Assembly (NCBI GenBank): GCA_024228575.1
Contig: JAAETH010000442.1
Coordinates: forward strand, 1-60,161
Direction: 5' to 3'
DNA length: 60,161 nt
From: Actinomycetes bacterium
GTDB lineage: Bacteria; Actinomycetota; Acidimicrobiia; Acidimicrobiales; Poriferisodalaceae
Shown: positions 1 through 8,183 of the stretch, one piece after another
Layout: the number at the start of each line of letters is the position of its first letter
Position numbering within the stretch: the first letter of the stretch is position 1
The notes under the pieces: model-generated
Database searches by the model: none
Told to the model about the DNA's origin: nothing
The model's input: only the letters and a program-made list of their open reading frames with translations
Program-made: the position numbers and the translations under genes

Positions 1-1
1 A

Positions 2-328
2 ACCACCGCAGCCGCGGCGGATACGGCAGATGCGGCAGATGCGGCAGATGCGGCAGATGCGGCAGGTGCGGCAGATGCGGCAGATGCGGCAGATCGATTC
101 TTTGCAGAGATGGACGAACGGCTGCTGGATTGCAGTGACTCATTGGGTCTGCCCGATCGGCCATGGGATACCAGCCACACCGACAGCTTCGAAGATCCAG
201 AGCTGGGTGAGTACATCCGTGTCACCGCCGTCGACGACATCGGGACCGTCTACGTAGTCGGATTCGTTCCCATCACCTGCTCGATCGTCGAGCCCTGGAC
301 GATAGTGACAGGAGACATTGAAGGGTGA
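2..328 (+). CDS. 3' end of an unrecognised protein with Ala-Ala-Asp repeats (partial)
   Basis: The reading frame is open from the window edge to a TGA at 326-328, so only the C-terminal 108 residues are visible. It opens with an Ala/Asp-rich stretch made by about eight 9-bp repeats (positions 20-91), followed by a compact, acidic C-terminal segment rich in Val, Ile, Tyr and Thr, with two Cys. The continuous frame and the different composition of the tail support a real gene. No family was recognised. The repeat probably forms a flexible linker. It precedes the small membrane protein and trxA; trxB, often upstream of trxA in this phylum, is not visible. Confidence 0.55.
   Translation, partial: TTAAAADTADAADAADAADAAGAADAADAADRFFAEMDERLLDCSDSLGLPDRPWDTSHTDSFEDPELGEYIRVTAVDDIGTVYVVGFVPITCSIVEPWTIVTGDIEG
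20..91 (+). repeat. 9-bp tandem repeat GATGCGGCA, about 8 copies
   Basis: Eight consecutive units of GATGCGGCA. The first unit has ACG for GCG and one internal unit has GGT for GAT. The unit is three codons long, so copy-number change would alter linker length without shifting the frame. Confidence 0.85.
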
Positions 329-361
329 CCCATCCCCGTTCACAGGGGTAGGCTTGCACCG

Positions 362-670
362 ATGTCTAGCGAGACCGAATCGAAGAACACTGCAAACACC
401 GACTGGAGTGTCCAGTCGACCGACAAGCTGGTGGGTCTGATCGACCAGGTTCGTGTGCAGACAACGGGCAGATTGCTGACGGTAGCCCGCGCAATCGTCT
501 ACGGCATCGTCTTGATCGTCGTCGCGGTGGCTGCATTGATTCTGCTCATCGTCGGGATGGTCCGCCTGGTCGATGTGCTGCTACCTGGGCAGGTGTGGTC
601 CGCCCACCTGCTCATCGGGGTAATCTTTTGCCTGGGCGGGTTCGTCCTCTGGCGCAAGCGTGCGCCCTAG
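362..670 (+). CDS. small two-TM membrane protein of unknown function
   Basis: A 102-residue protein with ATG start and a purine-rich stretch (CAGGGGTAGG) just upstream. Residues 1-40 are polar. Two strongly hydrophobic segments follow, at about 44-74 and 80-96, and the protein ends in a short basic tail (WRKRAP). This predicts an integral membrane protein with cytoplasmic ends. No catalytic motif is visible. It resembles the small holin-like or DUF-type membrane proteins common in Actinobacteria, but no specific family can be assigned. Confidence 0.7.
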   Translation: MSSETESKNTANTDWSVQSTDKLVGLIDQVRVQTTGRLLTVARAIVYGIVLIVVAVAALILLIVGMVRLVDVLLPGQVWSAHLLIGVIFCLGGFVLWRKRAP

Positions 671-768
671 CTGACCGCCAAATTCCTGACCTATCAACTC
701 GGGAATAGCCAACCGCGGGTGTGGGTTGTTATCAACCTGACAAAGAACAGCCGCCACAAGGAGTTCCA

Positions 769-1089
769 ATGGGTGCATCCATCGTCAACCTCGATCAAGA
801 CTCGTTTGACTCGACGATCGCATCGGACACACCCGTTCTGGTCGATTTCTGGGCCGAATGGTGTGGCCCGTGCAAGATGATCGCTCCGATTCTCGAAGAG
901 ATCGCCGGCGAGCACGATTCGATCACCATCGCCAAACTGAACGTCGACGAGAACCCCGACATCGCCATGCGCTTCCAGGTGATGAGCATCCCGACGATGA
1001 TCATCTTCCAAGATGGTGAAGCCGCCAAGCGCCTCGTCGGCGCCAAGCCCAAGGGCGCCCTATTGCAGGAGATCGGGGAATTTCTCTGA
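769..1089 (+). CDS. trxA: thioredoxin
   Basis: A 106-residue cytoplasmic thiol-disulfide reductase with the active site WCGPCK at residues 31-36 and the conserved cis-proline region (MSIPTMIIF), the usual thioredoxin length. An in-frame GTG lies 16 codons upstream, but ATG 769 has an AAGGAG sequence 5 bases before it and gives the standard N-terminus. The stop overlaps the beginning of the next reading frame. Thioredoxin next to a CwlM-like gene and parB/parA is the standard actinobacterial origin arrangement. Confidence 0.95.
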   Translation: MGASIVNLDQDSFDSTIASDTPVLVDFWAEWCGPCKMIAPILEEIAGEHDSITIAKLNVDENPDIAMRFQVMSIPTMIIFQDGEAAKRLVGAKPKGALLQEIGEFL

Positions 1090-2057
1090 TTCGCCCCTTC
1101 GGGGTCCGTAGTCGCGGCGAACACGTCAGCGACCTTCAACGCCGTCTCGCGGGTCTTGGCATCAGCCCAGGGCCCGCTGATGGCGTTTTTGGGGACTCGA
1201 CTCTTGCAGCCCTGGTTTCGTTTCAGGAAACCAACGGTCTCGACGCCGATGGCATATGTGGCTCCGACACGTGGACTTCGCTGGTCGATGCCGGCTACCG
1301 GTTGGGCGATCGCCTCGTCTACCTATCTGCACCAATGCTGCGTGGCGACGATGTCGCAGAACTCCAGACCAGGCTCGCACAGCTGGGGTTCGATCCTGTT
1401 CGTATCGACGGGATCATGGGACCAGACACCACCGCGGCACTCAAGGATTTCCAAGCGAATGCCGGTATGGCCGTCGACGGCATCTGTGGGCCGGCCACTC
1501 TGGCGGTCTTCAAACGCCTCTCCCCTAGGAAGGGCACCGAGGGTGTGGCGGTCTCGAGTCTTCACCAACTCGAGCGGATTCGACTCGGTCCCCGCCATCT
1601 GAGCGGCCGCACCGTCGTCGTGGGCGAGCCGGGCGGTCTCGACTCACTCGTTGGTGCTCTTCGAAGGGCGTTGGTGGAACGCGGTGCAATGGTGCTCACC
1701 ACACACCATCCGAACTGGTCACTACAGGCCGAGCAGGCCAATCGTCTCGACGCAGATGTCTTCGTCGGGCTGGTGGTCAAGGGCGACGAGCAATCGGTTT
1801 GTTATTTCGGCTCCGGAAGCGTCGAGTCTGCCGCTGGGCGCGAGCTGGCAGGTTGCCTCGCAAACGAGCTCACTTCGGTCGTTGGCACCGCCACGATCCG
1901 CTCGATGCGTTTGCCGATCCTTCGCGAGACACGCATGCCGGCGGTCGTGTGCCGGGTTGGATCCGTGAGCGCGGCCGTGCCCAGGGCGGCTTCCATCGCT
2001 CGTGCCATAGTCGAGGGTCTGCAGCTGTGGGTATCACTACCCGCCGTGGTCGATTGA
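1089..2057 (+). CDS. cwlM: CwlM-like peptidoglycan-binding pseudo-amidase
   Basis: Two peptidoglycan-binding repeats (about residues 12-72 and 80-142) precede an Amidase_3-like domain. The fold landmarks remain (ERGA, a leucine-rich AN segment, an LRETRMPAV-like strand), but the zinc site does not: the usual DPGHGG is EPGG, the SIHAN histidine is missing, and the catalytic Glu strand reads CRVG. There is no signal peptide. Mycobacterial CwlM is likewise a cytoplasmic, non-enzymatic regulator of cell-wall synthesis (MurA), so the same role is inferred. The first repeat is encoded from about 1125, yet no ATG, GTG or TTG lies in frame before 1302. The start is probably ATT 1080, CTG 1086 or ATT 1089, downstream of AGGAG at 1067. 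The given start is therefore approximate. Confidence 0.75.
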   Translation: MRPFGVRSRGEHVSDLQRRLAGLGISPGPADGVFGDSTLAALVSFQETNGLDADGICGSDTWTSLVDAGYRLGDRLVYLSAPMLRGDDVAELQTRLAQLGFDPVRIDGIMGPDTTAALKDFQANAGMAVDGICGPATLAVFKRLSPRKGTEGVAVSSLHQLERIRLGPRHLSGRTVVVGEPGGLDSLVGALRRALVERGAMVLTTHHPNWSLQAEQANRLDADVFVGLVVKGDEQSVCYFGSGSVESAAGRELAGCLANELTSVVGTATIRSMRLPILRETRMPAVVCRVGSVSAAVPRAASIARAIVEGLQLWVSLPAVVD

Positions 2058-2102
2058 GTCCGCTCCCGCGCCCACCGTCGATATCTCACTCGATATCAAC
2101 AG

Positions 2103-2134
2103 CTATCCACAGTCATTTCCACAACTGTGGAAAC
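2103..2134. promoter_or_regulatory. DnaA-box-like cluster between cwlM and parB
   Basis: Three box-like 9-mers lie within 32 bp: CTATCCACA (2103-2111), ATTTCCACA (2115-2123) and, on the minus strand, GTTTCCACA (2126-2134). Each differs by one or two bases from TTATCCACA. They sit in the short convergent gap between the CwlM-like gene and parB, about 7.5 kb from oriC. Function is inferred only. No clear terminator is visible in the rest of 2058-2236. Confidence 0.45.
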
Positions 2135-2236
2135 CTTGAGGTTGCCCGTCAGGTCGAGACATCTCGCGCCAAGAGAGGTATCGTCTGCGCGTCGCGTGGT
2201 TGCGATTCAGCTCGTGTTCGCGCTGGGAACTCTCCC

Positions 2237-3133
2237 TCAGCTACCTTGCACGACGCGATAGATCCGCTCGAGATCGTCCAGGTCGGCGAAATCGATTGTG
2301 ATACGCCCCTTGTGGGTACCGGTCTGAATCCGGACCCTCGTCGACAACCTCTCGGCCATCAACTCCTCGAGCTCGAGAAACGCCGCCGGTCGAGTTGCAC
2401 CGGGTGAAGATTCGTCGTCGTCTTGCTCGCTGTTGTCGTCATCGTCATCAGCGTCGGCATCTGCCTGTGCCAGTGCGCGAACCAGCGCCTCGGTGCCCCT
2501 GACAGAGAGGTCGTCCTCGAGAACCCTCGTGGCGGCTTCCTCCTGAGCGTCGGACCCCTCGCAACCGAGGATTGCTCTCGCGTGACCCGCACTCAACTCC
2601 CCGCTCGCAACGTGACGCTGAACACGAGCCGGTAGCTGTAGAAGACGAAGTGTGTTTGTGATCGCGGCGCGCGACTTGCCCATCCGCATGCCCAGTTCCT
2701 CGTGAGTGAGTCCGAAGTCTTCAAGAAGCTGCCGATAGGCTGCCGCCTCCTCGAGGGGATTGAGGTCTTGCCTGTGGATGTTCTCGACCACTGCCTGTGC
2801 CAGCGACGACAGATCGTCGACCTCGCGGACGATAGCCGGGATCATCTCGAGTCCCGCCCGCTGGGCGGCCCTCCAGCGTCGCTCACCCGCAATCAGCTCG
2901 TATCCACCACCGGTCGACGCTCGAACCAAGATGGGCTGCAGCACGCCCAGCTCGCGAACAGACGCGGTCAGGGCGACAAGGGCCTCCTCGTCGAAGTGAT
3001 CACGTGGCTGGTACTGATTCGGAACTATGTCGGTGATCCGAAGCTCGCGGTATACATTCCCGGAATCGGTCAGAGTTTCGGCGGCTGGTATCAACGCGCC
3101 CAGTCCCCTTCCGAGTCCTCCTTGGCGCGCCAT
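2237..3133 (-). CDS. parB: chromosome partitioning protein ParB
   Basis: A 298-residue CTP-dependent parS-binding clamp. The N-terminal GLGRGLGALIP motif is the ParA-interacting tail typical of ParB/Spo0J. The CTP-binding GERRWRA box is at residues 83-89, followed by the helix-turn-helix region (NTLRLLQLPARV) and an acidic Asp/Glu linker before the C-terminal dimer domain. It lies 42 bases downstream of parA on the same strand, and two parS sites lie upstream of parA. It loads on parS near oriC, segregates origins and recruits SMC. Confidence 0.97.
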   Translation of the reverse strand: MARQGGLGRGLGALIPAAETLTDSGNVYRELRITDIVPNQYQPRDHFDEEALVALTASVRELGVLQPILVRASTGGGYELIAGERRWRAAQRAGLEMIPAIVREVDDLSSLAQAVVENIHRQDLNPLEEAAAYRQLLEDFGLTHEELGMRMGKSRAAITNTLRLLQLPARVQRHVASGELSAGHARAILGCEGSDAQEEAATRVLEDDLSVRGTEALVRALAQADADADDDDDNSEQDDDESSPGATRPAAFLELEELMAERLSTRVRIQTGTHKGRITIDFADLDDLERIYRVVQGS

Positions 3134-3175
3134 TACCTCACCCCTTCACGGACGCCGTCGCTGGCGCGAGTTCTG

Positions 3176-3943
3176 TCATGGTGCAGCATCGATGACCTCC
3201 TTGGCCAACTCGCGATAAGCAATCGCACCGCGACTCACAGGATCAAAAACGGTTATCGGTTGCCCAAACGAAGGGGCCTCGGACAGACGCACGGTCCTGG
3301 GCACAACGGTTCGACAGACCTTGTCAGCAAAGTGATTTCTCACCTCGGTGGCCACCTGATCGGCCAACTTCGTGCGGGCGTCGTACATGACGAGCACGAT
3401 CGCTGTGATGACGAGCTCTGGGTTGAGGCTCTGTTGGATCAGACTCACATTGCCGAGGAGCTGACCAAGCCCCTCCAGGGCATAGTACTCGCACTGGATG
3501 GGAATCAGTATCTCCGTTGCCGCTACCAGGGCATTGACGGTCAGCAACCCCAGCGATGGCGGGCAATCGATGAAGACGTAGTCGAACTGGTCGGCGGGTC
3601 CGTCAAGAGCTTGCTTCAAGCGCATCTCGCGCGAGAACATCGGAACGAGTTCGATCTCGGCTCCCGCCAAGTCAAGAGAGGCTGGAGCCACGAAGAGGCC
3701 ACGAACCGAGGTTCCCTCGACACAGTCCTCGAGATCGGCTGACCCCATCAGGACCTCGTACATGGAGCCGTCGAGGGCTCGCGGATCGACCCCAACACCT
3801 GTGGTGGCGTTTCCTTGTGGGTCGAGGTCGACCAGCAGGACCCGATAGCCAGCCTCAGCCAGAGCTGCGGCCAAATTCACCGAGGTTGTTGTCTTTCCGA
3901 CGCCGCCCTTTTGGTTGGCGATCGCTATGACGCGAGAGGTCAT
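3176..3943 (-). CDS. parA: chromosome partitioning ATPase ParA (Soj)
   Basis: A 255-residue deviant-Walker ATPase that moves ParB-bound origins. It has KGGVGKTT (residues 12-19) with the signature lysine, DLDPQGN (39-45) and a DCPPSLG Walker B segment. It starts at ATG with AAGGAA upstream and is read with parB. It is a short, chromosomal-type ParA with no N-terminal DNA-binding extension. Both parS sites lie within 175 bp upstream, so ParB binding there may affect its transcription. Confidence 0.97.
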   Translation of the reverse strand: MTSRVIAIANQKGGVGKTTTSVNLAAALAEAGYRVLLVDLDPQGNATTGVGVDPRALDGSMYEVLMGSADLEDCVEGTSVRGLFVAPASLDLAGAEIELVPMFSREMRLKQALDGPADQFDYVFIDCPPSLGLLTVNALVAATEILIPIQCEYYALEGLGQLLGNVSLIQQSLNPELVITAIVLVMYDARTKLADQVATEVRNHFADKVCRTVVPRTVRLSEAPSFGQPITVFDPVSRGAIAYRELAKEVIDAAP

Positions 3944-4036
3944 CTAGTTCCTTACGATACTGGCGCGTCATGGTGTCCACTCGCCACACCCACAGGGTGC
4001 CTGAGTGAGACAGATAGGTCAAGCACCGGCGTCGGT

Positions 4037-4052
4037 GGTTCCACGTGAAACT
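4037..4052. promoter_or_regulatory. parS site 1
   Basis: The 16-mer GGTTCCACGTGAAACT is a near match to the consensus TGTTTCACGTGAAACA, centred on CACGTG. It lies in the parA-rsmG gap. Confidence 0.85.
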
Positions 4053-4100
4053 CGACACGTCAGCTCAAACGATGTGCATCCATGAATGGGGTCGTCGGGC

Positions 4101-4116
4101 CGTTTCACGTGGAACA
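4101..4116. promoter_or_regulatory. parS site 2
   Basis: The 16-mer CGTTTCACGTGGAACA matches the parS consensus at 14 of 16 positions. Its centre is 64 bp from parS site 1. Confidence 0.87.
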
Positions 4117-4140
4117 CGCGCCCAGATGGGCATCGTGACC

Positions 4141-4752
4141 TCACCAAAGTGGGCGCCTGGCGGGAACGCCCGCCCTTCGAGGGTACTGACTGCTCAACTC
4201 TCCGACCCTCACAAAAAGTGACAGTTGTGTCGTGGAACCGGCAGTAATCTCAACCAGACCGAGTTGCTGGAGCCCCTCGGTAGGCCATTCTCTGCCTTGA
4301 GGCGGATCTGAGACCACCACAACACCGTCGCGACGACACAGCGCGGAGGCACATTCGAGCGTCGCAGCAGCAGGGCCGAAGCTGCGAGAAACCACGGCGT
4401 CGGCCATACCCCGAAACTCCGGGTTCCGCCCAAGGACTTCCGCCTCGGCACACACAACCTCTACGTGACCACCCACCTCGAGGCCTGCTACACACGTGCG
4501 AAGGAACGCACAGCGGCGTTCGGAACGGTCGAGAAGCACAATCCTCTCCCATCGCTCATCAAGGAGCGCCACAAGACCAGGGACTCCACCTCCTGAGCCC
4601 AGATCGACGACGGTCCCGCCTCCGACCGTGCCGGCCGCCTCAAGCAGTTCAGAGGCGTGCCTTACATGGTCGGCGACGGGACCGTCACCAAGAAATCCGA
4701 GTCGCTGCGATCGCGAGAGCTGATCGCTGACGGCCTCGTATGAAATATTCAC
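4141..4752 (-). CDS. rsmG: 16S rRNA (guanine-527-N7)-methyltransferase RsmG (GidB)
   Basis: A Rossmann-fold SAM methyltransferase that modifies G527 in 16S rRNA. The SAM-binding loop DLGSGGGVPGL and the downstream LLDRSERRCAFL segment are intact. The longest frame starts at TTG 4761, overlapping the jag stop as TTGA. GTG 4752, three codons later, is the other candidate and is used here; it gives 203 residues, close to family size. It follows jag in the conserved parA-rsmG-jag-yidC-rnpA order. Loss of RsmG is a known route to low-level streptomycin resistance in other bacteria. Confidence 0.93.
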   Translation of the reverse strand: MNISYEAVSDQLSRSQRLGFLGDGPVADHVRHASELLEAAGTVGGGTVVDLGSGGGVPGLVALLDERWERIVLLDRSERRCAFLRTCVAGLEVGGHVEVVCAEAEVLGRNPEFRGMADAVVSRSFGPAAATLECASALCRRDGVVVVSDPPQGREWPTEGLQQLGLVEITAGSTTQLSLFVRVGELSSQYPRRAGVPARRPLW

Positions 4753-4757
4753 CTGGC

Positions 4758-5975
4758 TCAATCAGCTGGAAGCAAGACCACCCGGCGGCGGGGCTCTTCA
4801 CCCTCGCTCCTCGAGGACACGCCCTCGACTTCCACAATTGCATCGTGGACGATCTTGCGGTCTACCGAGCCCATGGACTCGAGCGCACGACCACTACCCG
4901 AATCGACGACCGCGGCGGCCTGCTCGGTGGCGAACTCGATCAGGGCTGCACGGCGGAACTCGCGATAACCGGCAACATCAACACGGACCCGCCCACGGCG
5001 TCCATCACCAACGTGGCGCTGCAGAGCAGTCTTTGCTACCTCAGCGAGGGCGAAGACGGTCTTTCCTCCGGGGCCGATCAACACGCCGAGGTCATCGCCC
5101 TGGATCGAGACGTCGATCCATTCGTCCTCAATCGAGGTCACTTCGGCCTTGCCGGTGAGGCCAAACGATTCGACGACGCCGTCGAGGAAGGAGGTAACCA
5201 AACTCCCTTGCTCCTCCAGGCTCACTTCTTCGCTCATTTTGTGGTCCTTGTCTTTGGTGGTTTCAGAACTGTTGTTTTGGTCGAGTCGCCTGATGCGCCG
5301 TGACCTAGTCGTGTCCGCTGCGCTGGCGCCTGTGGCCTCGATGTCGAGCGATGGCACTGTCGGCGTTCGCTCGCCGGTAGGTGCGACATCGGCGGACACA
5401 CCGTTGTCGGGCTCGACGTCTGGCCTCTGCCTTGCCATCCCCTCGGGACCCGAAGGCCCCGCTCCCCTGCGACGGCGACGCACAACACCGTCGGACGATG
5501 CGCTCGTAGCCGCTTCGGCCTTTGACGAGGTTCTCCCTGTGTCGGCGCGCTTGTTGCCGCGGCCCGTGGAGTCCTTCTGATCTCGTTGCTTGGCCGCTTG
5601 TTGCCCCGTGGGTTTCTGCTTGCCAGGCTTCTCTCCCCGAGGTTTCCTGGCCTGGGTCTGCTTCGTTTGCCCTTGTTTGTTAGCAGACGAACCACCGCCG
5701 GACTTGCCCGTCTTCCTCTGACGGTCGCCCTTTTCCGAACGCTTCTTCGCGCGACGTCGCTCGGAGTCTCGGCCTCCCTCACCCGCCTTCGCTGGAGGCT
5801 TCGTGGGGATAACTCTGGCCCGGATCCGCGCGTCTGAACGCCTCAATCCGAACAGGCTCGAAGAGGCTTCCTCGACAACTTGCACTTCTAACTCAGAAGC
5901 GGTAACACCCAAACGATCGAGGGCTAGTTCCTTGGCCTCCTCGATCGAAGAGGCCGCAATCTCGACCCACTCCAT
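4758..5975 (-). CDS. jag: Jag/KhpB-type RNA-binding protein with a long basic insertion
   Basis: A 405-residue protein. The Jag_N domain occupies about residues 1-55. A disordered tract rich in Lys, Arg, Gln and Gly spans about 60-245. A KH domain with the loop IGPGGKT and a C-terminal R3H domain complete it. Gram-positive Jag proteins are usually near 200 residues, so the insertion doubles the size. KhpB-type proteins bind RNA and influence cell division and elongation. It starts 2 bases after the yidC stop and its own stop overlaps the rsmG start region, so the three are translationally linked. Confidence 0.92.
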   Translation of the reverse strand: MEWVEIAASSIEEAKELALDRLGVTASELEVQVVEEASSSLFGLRRSDARIRARVIPTKPPAKAGEGGRDSERRRAKKRSEKGDRQRKTGKSGGGSSANKQGQTKQTQARKPRGEKPGKQKPTGQQAAKQRDQKDSTGRGNKRADTGRTSSKAEAATSASSDGVVRRRRRGAGPSGPEGMARQRPDVEPDNGVSADVAPTGERTPTVPSLDIEATGASAADTTRSRRIRRLDQNNSSETTKDKDHKMSEEVSLEEQGSLVTSFLDGVVESFGLTGKAEVTSIEDEWIDVSIQGDDLGVLIGPGGKTVFALAEVAKTALQRHVGDGRRGRVRVDVAGYREFRRAALIEFATEQAAAVVDSGSGRALESMGSVDRKIVHDAIVEVEGVSSRSEGEEPRRRVVLLPAD

Positions 5976-5977
5976 TG

Positions 5978-7066
5978 TCAGCGCTTCCTCTTCTTCTTGT
6001 TGGAGGAACGATTCATGCCATCGTTGCCTCCCGTACGCGACGTCGGACGCGGCTTCGATGTCTTGTCGGGAGCCGGCTTGCCCCGCGACCCCGATGGGCG
6101 CTTCTTTGGGTCCTTCGATGGGGCCGGCGATGACGCACGACTCTTCGGTCGGGGCTGGGGACGAGGTCGATTGGGTGTTCCCTCACGTTTCGAACGCGTC
6201 GAGGCAGCCCTCGCATCGGTTCGTTTGGGCTTCTGGCCAGTGTCCTTGGCAGGCGCCTTGCGGGGCTTGACATCCGCCTCGTCGATCTCGACCAACGAGT
6301 CCTCGTCAGAGGGCGAGGGCATCTTGTGGTGGATATAGGCCTGCTGGCCCACCCGGTACAGGTTCGACACGATGAAATAGACGACCAGGCCCGCCGGCAT
6401 GAAGAAGGCGAATACCGGCAACATCCACGGCATGATCTTCATGATTGCCTGCTGTTGGGCTGGCATCTCGCCACTTCGTCGCGCTGCCATCTGACGCTGC
6501 TGGTACCACGACGTCAGGGCGGTGATGGCGACCATGATCACGAACGGGATCGACTTCAGGATGTCGTCTTGCACCACCTCGTTCGCCTGCCGGGCAAGGT
6601 CGATACCAAAGGCGAGCATCTCGGACTCGCCGGAGAGGTCCTTGTAGAGCTGGGTTCCCTGATCGAGGTACTTTGGATCGAACTCGACAACACCCTCGGC
6701 GAGGCCAGCGGAGTTTCGGGTCAGTCCTCTCAGAACTTGAAACAAGATGATAAAAACCGGCATCTGCACAAGCATCGGAAGACATCCGCCGAGCGGATTG
6801 ACCCCCTCGGCCTGATACAGCGCCATCATCTCGGTGTTCAGGGTCTGGCGATCGTCCTTGTGCCGACTCTGAAGCTGCTTGATCTGAGGTTGCAACCGCT
6901 GCATGGCCATCATCGACCTGGTGCTCTTCAGCGTCAGGGGCGTGAAAGCCACCATGATGATCAGGGTGAAGACGGCGATGGCAAGGGCGTAGTTGGTCGT
7001 GAACGAATAGCAGAACGCCAGCAATGTGGCGATGCCTTTGAAGATGGGGTCGAACAAGCTGCCCAC
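5978..7066 (-). CDS. yidC: membrane protein insertase YidC/OxaA
   Basis: A 362-residue Oxa1-type insertase without the large periplasmic domain of proteobacterial YidC. The helices at about 10-35, 95-130, 180-200 and 215-240 and the MPVFIILFQVLRGL segment are typical. Residues 275-362 form a strongly basic tail ending in KKKRKR, which in Gram-positive and organellar homologues helps hold the ribosome. The start is GTG 7066, with yidD ending 3 bases before. It inserts membrane proteins co-translationally with SecYEG or alone. Confidence 0.95.
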   Translation of the reverse strand: MGSLFDPIFKGIATLLAFCYSFTTNYALAIAVFTLIIMVAFTPLTLKSTRSMMAMQRLQPQIKQLQSRHKDDRQTLNTEMMALYQAEGVNPLGGCLPMLVQMPVFIILFQVLRGLTRNSAGLAEGVVEFDPKYLDQGTQLYKDLSGESEMLAFGIDLARQANEVVQDDILKSIPFVIMVAITALTSWYQQRQMAARRSGEMPAQQQAIMKIMPWMLPVFAFFMPAGLVVYFIVSNLYRVGQQAYIHHKMPSPSDEDSLVEIDEADVKPRKAPAKDTGQKPKRTDARAASTRSKREGTPNRPRPQPRPKSRASSPAPSKDPKKRPSGSRGKPAPDKTSKPRPTSRTGGNDGMNRSSNKKKRKR

Positions 7067-7069
7067 AGC

Positions 7070-7357
7070 TCAGTCGGCCTTTCCCTCGACACTGAAGCCG
7101 AGACGGTTGTGTTGATTGATGGTGGCCGACATTTCGGCCCGCTCTGGCACAGGGTCCCATCCGGCCGGACCCCATGGGTGGCACTTCCCCACCCTCTTGA
7201 TCGCCAACCAGGTTCCGCGAATTGCCCCATGACGCTCGACTGCTTCCACTGCATATCCAGAGCAGGTCGGGTCGAAACGACATACTGGAGGACGCATTCG
7301 CGGCAGCTTCTGGTAGGCCCTCACCAACGCGACCAATCCCCGACCAGCGAGACTCAT
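7070..7357 (-). CDS. yidD: membrane protein insertion efficiency factor YidD
   Basis: A 95-residue protein of the YidD (Haemolytic, DUF37) family. The diagnostic Cys-rich segment [21 protein letters not shown] is followed by [10 protein letters not shown]. It lies between rnpA and yidC, the usual place, and is thought to help YidC-dependent insertion. Confidence 0.95.
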   Translation of the reverse strand: MSLAGRGLVALVRAYQKLPRMRPPVCRFDPTCSGYAVEAVERHGAIRGTWLAIKRVGKCHPWGPAGWDPVPERAEMSATINQHNRLGFSVEGKAD

Positions 7358-7363
7358 CGAAAC

Positions 7364-7735
7364 TCACCCATCCCCGAGGCCAGAAGCATTGTGAATGGAC
7401 AACGTCGTGTCGATGTCCTCGAGAAGCTGGTCGAACGAGGGTTCGTCAGGAGCTCCTGGAGAACTGCCACCCTTCGCTGAGGATCGTTTCCATCCGACAA
7501 GGTGGATTCCGCCGGGAATCTCGTCGTCTCGCCGCTGAATGGCCGCGCGAAGACGCCGCTTGATGCGGTTGCGGGTGACTGCGTTCCCATTGCGACGGCC
7601 GACAGCAAAAGCGACACGGGGTGGCCGAACCTCGTCGTCGATGACGGACCTAACCCAGATGTGGCGCCCAGACTTGCGGCGTCCCTCATCCTCGAGTCGT
7701 CGAAAGTCCGATCGAGTTCGGCACCTCGCGGTCAA
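7364..7735 (-). CDS. rnpA: ribonuclease P protein component
   Basis: A 123-residue basic protein that assists the RNase P RNA in 5' maturation of tRNA. The RNR motif region [16 protein letters not shown] is intact, with the N-terminal RTRSDFRRL segment typical of the family. The open frame continues upstream across rpmH, but a TTG at 7735 overlaps the rpmH stop as TTGA, lies just after an AAGGG sequence and gives a normal-length protein, so it is chosen. Confidence 0.93.
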   Translation of the reverse strand: MTARCRTRSDFRRLEDEGRRKSGRHIWVRSVIDDEVRPPRVAFAVGRRNGNAVTRNRIKRRLRAAIQRRDDEIPGGIHLVGWKRSSAKGGSSPGAPDEPSFDQLLEDIDTTLSIHNASGLGDG

Positions 7736-7866
7736 GCGCTTAGACGCTTGCGGCCCTTGCGGCGACGAGACTTGACGACTGCGCGCCCGGCGCGGTCCGA
7801 CATACGATGACGGAATCCGTGCCGGCGAGCCCGCCTGCGGGTGTTTGGTTGGAACGTACGCTTCAC
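7732..7866 (-). CDS. rpmH: 50S ribosomal protein L34
   Basis: A 44-residue, highly basic protein starting at GTG ([19 protein letters not shown]). The family core [14 protein letters not shown] and the C-terminal [10 protein letters not shown] are complete. GGAGG lies 6 bases before the start. A good promoter is seen at 7971-7999. Its stop overlaps the rnpA start. Confidence 0.97.
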   Translation of the reverse strand: MKRTFQPNTRRRARRHGFRHRMSDRAGRAVVKSRRRKGRKRLSA

Positions 7867-7970
7867 GAAAGACCTCCAGGGCAGTCGAGGGGTGACACTG
7901 CCCATCTTCGGGGGACGGTCGGCGGATCAGGGCGCGACCGCGGACATCGGCAGCTGGCCGACGGCCAAAT

Positions 7971-7999
7971 ATGGTAGAGGCATCGCGACCATTCGGCAA
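7971..7999 (-). promoter_or_regulatory. sigma-70-type promoter for rpmH-rnpA
   Basis: On the minus strand, TTGCCG (-35) and TACCAT (-10) are separated by 17 bases, and the expected start gives a leader of about 100 bases before rpmH. The rest of the 317-bp gap 7867-8183 holds two DnaA boxes next to dnaA and otherwise nothing recognisable. Confidence 0.6.
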
Positions 8000-8142
8000 T
8001 CACGACCTTGCGTGGCTTCCCGAAGACGGTGATAGGTTCGCAGATTCCCGGGGTCTTCGTATCGGCTGACGGTCTCAGCGACACCCGCCGACCTCGTCAA
8101 CCGAGCACACGCGAACAACGTGTCGATATTGTCCTCACAGGG

Positions 8143-8162
8143 TTATCCACACCTGTGGACAG
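8143..8162. promoter_or_regulatory. pair of DnaA boxes upstream of dnaA
   Basis: A perfect TTATCCACA (8143-8151) is followed two bases later by an inverted box, CTGTCCACA on the minus strand (8154-8162). Both lie within 45 bp of the dnaA start, fitting DnaA autoregulation or a second part of the origin. Confidence 0.8.
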
Positions 8163-8183
8163 GAAGCCAGAAGGAGGGTCGAA

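Noticed and set aside
20-91. CRISPR-like array
   Set aside because: Units are 9 bp, contiguous and coding, with no spacers.
2702-3742. 346-codon plus-strand frame opposite parB and parA
   Set aside because: Antisense shadow in GC-rich DNA; the minus-strand frames encode complete ParA and ParB with all motifs.
7364-7999. 211-codon RnpA with an N-terminal extension over rpmH
   Set aside because: The extension is the rpmH sequence in another frame, with no RnpA similarity; TTG 7735 gives the normal protein.
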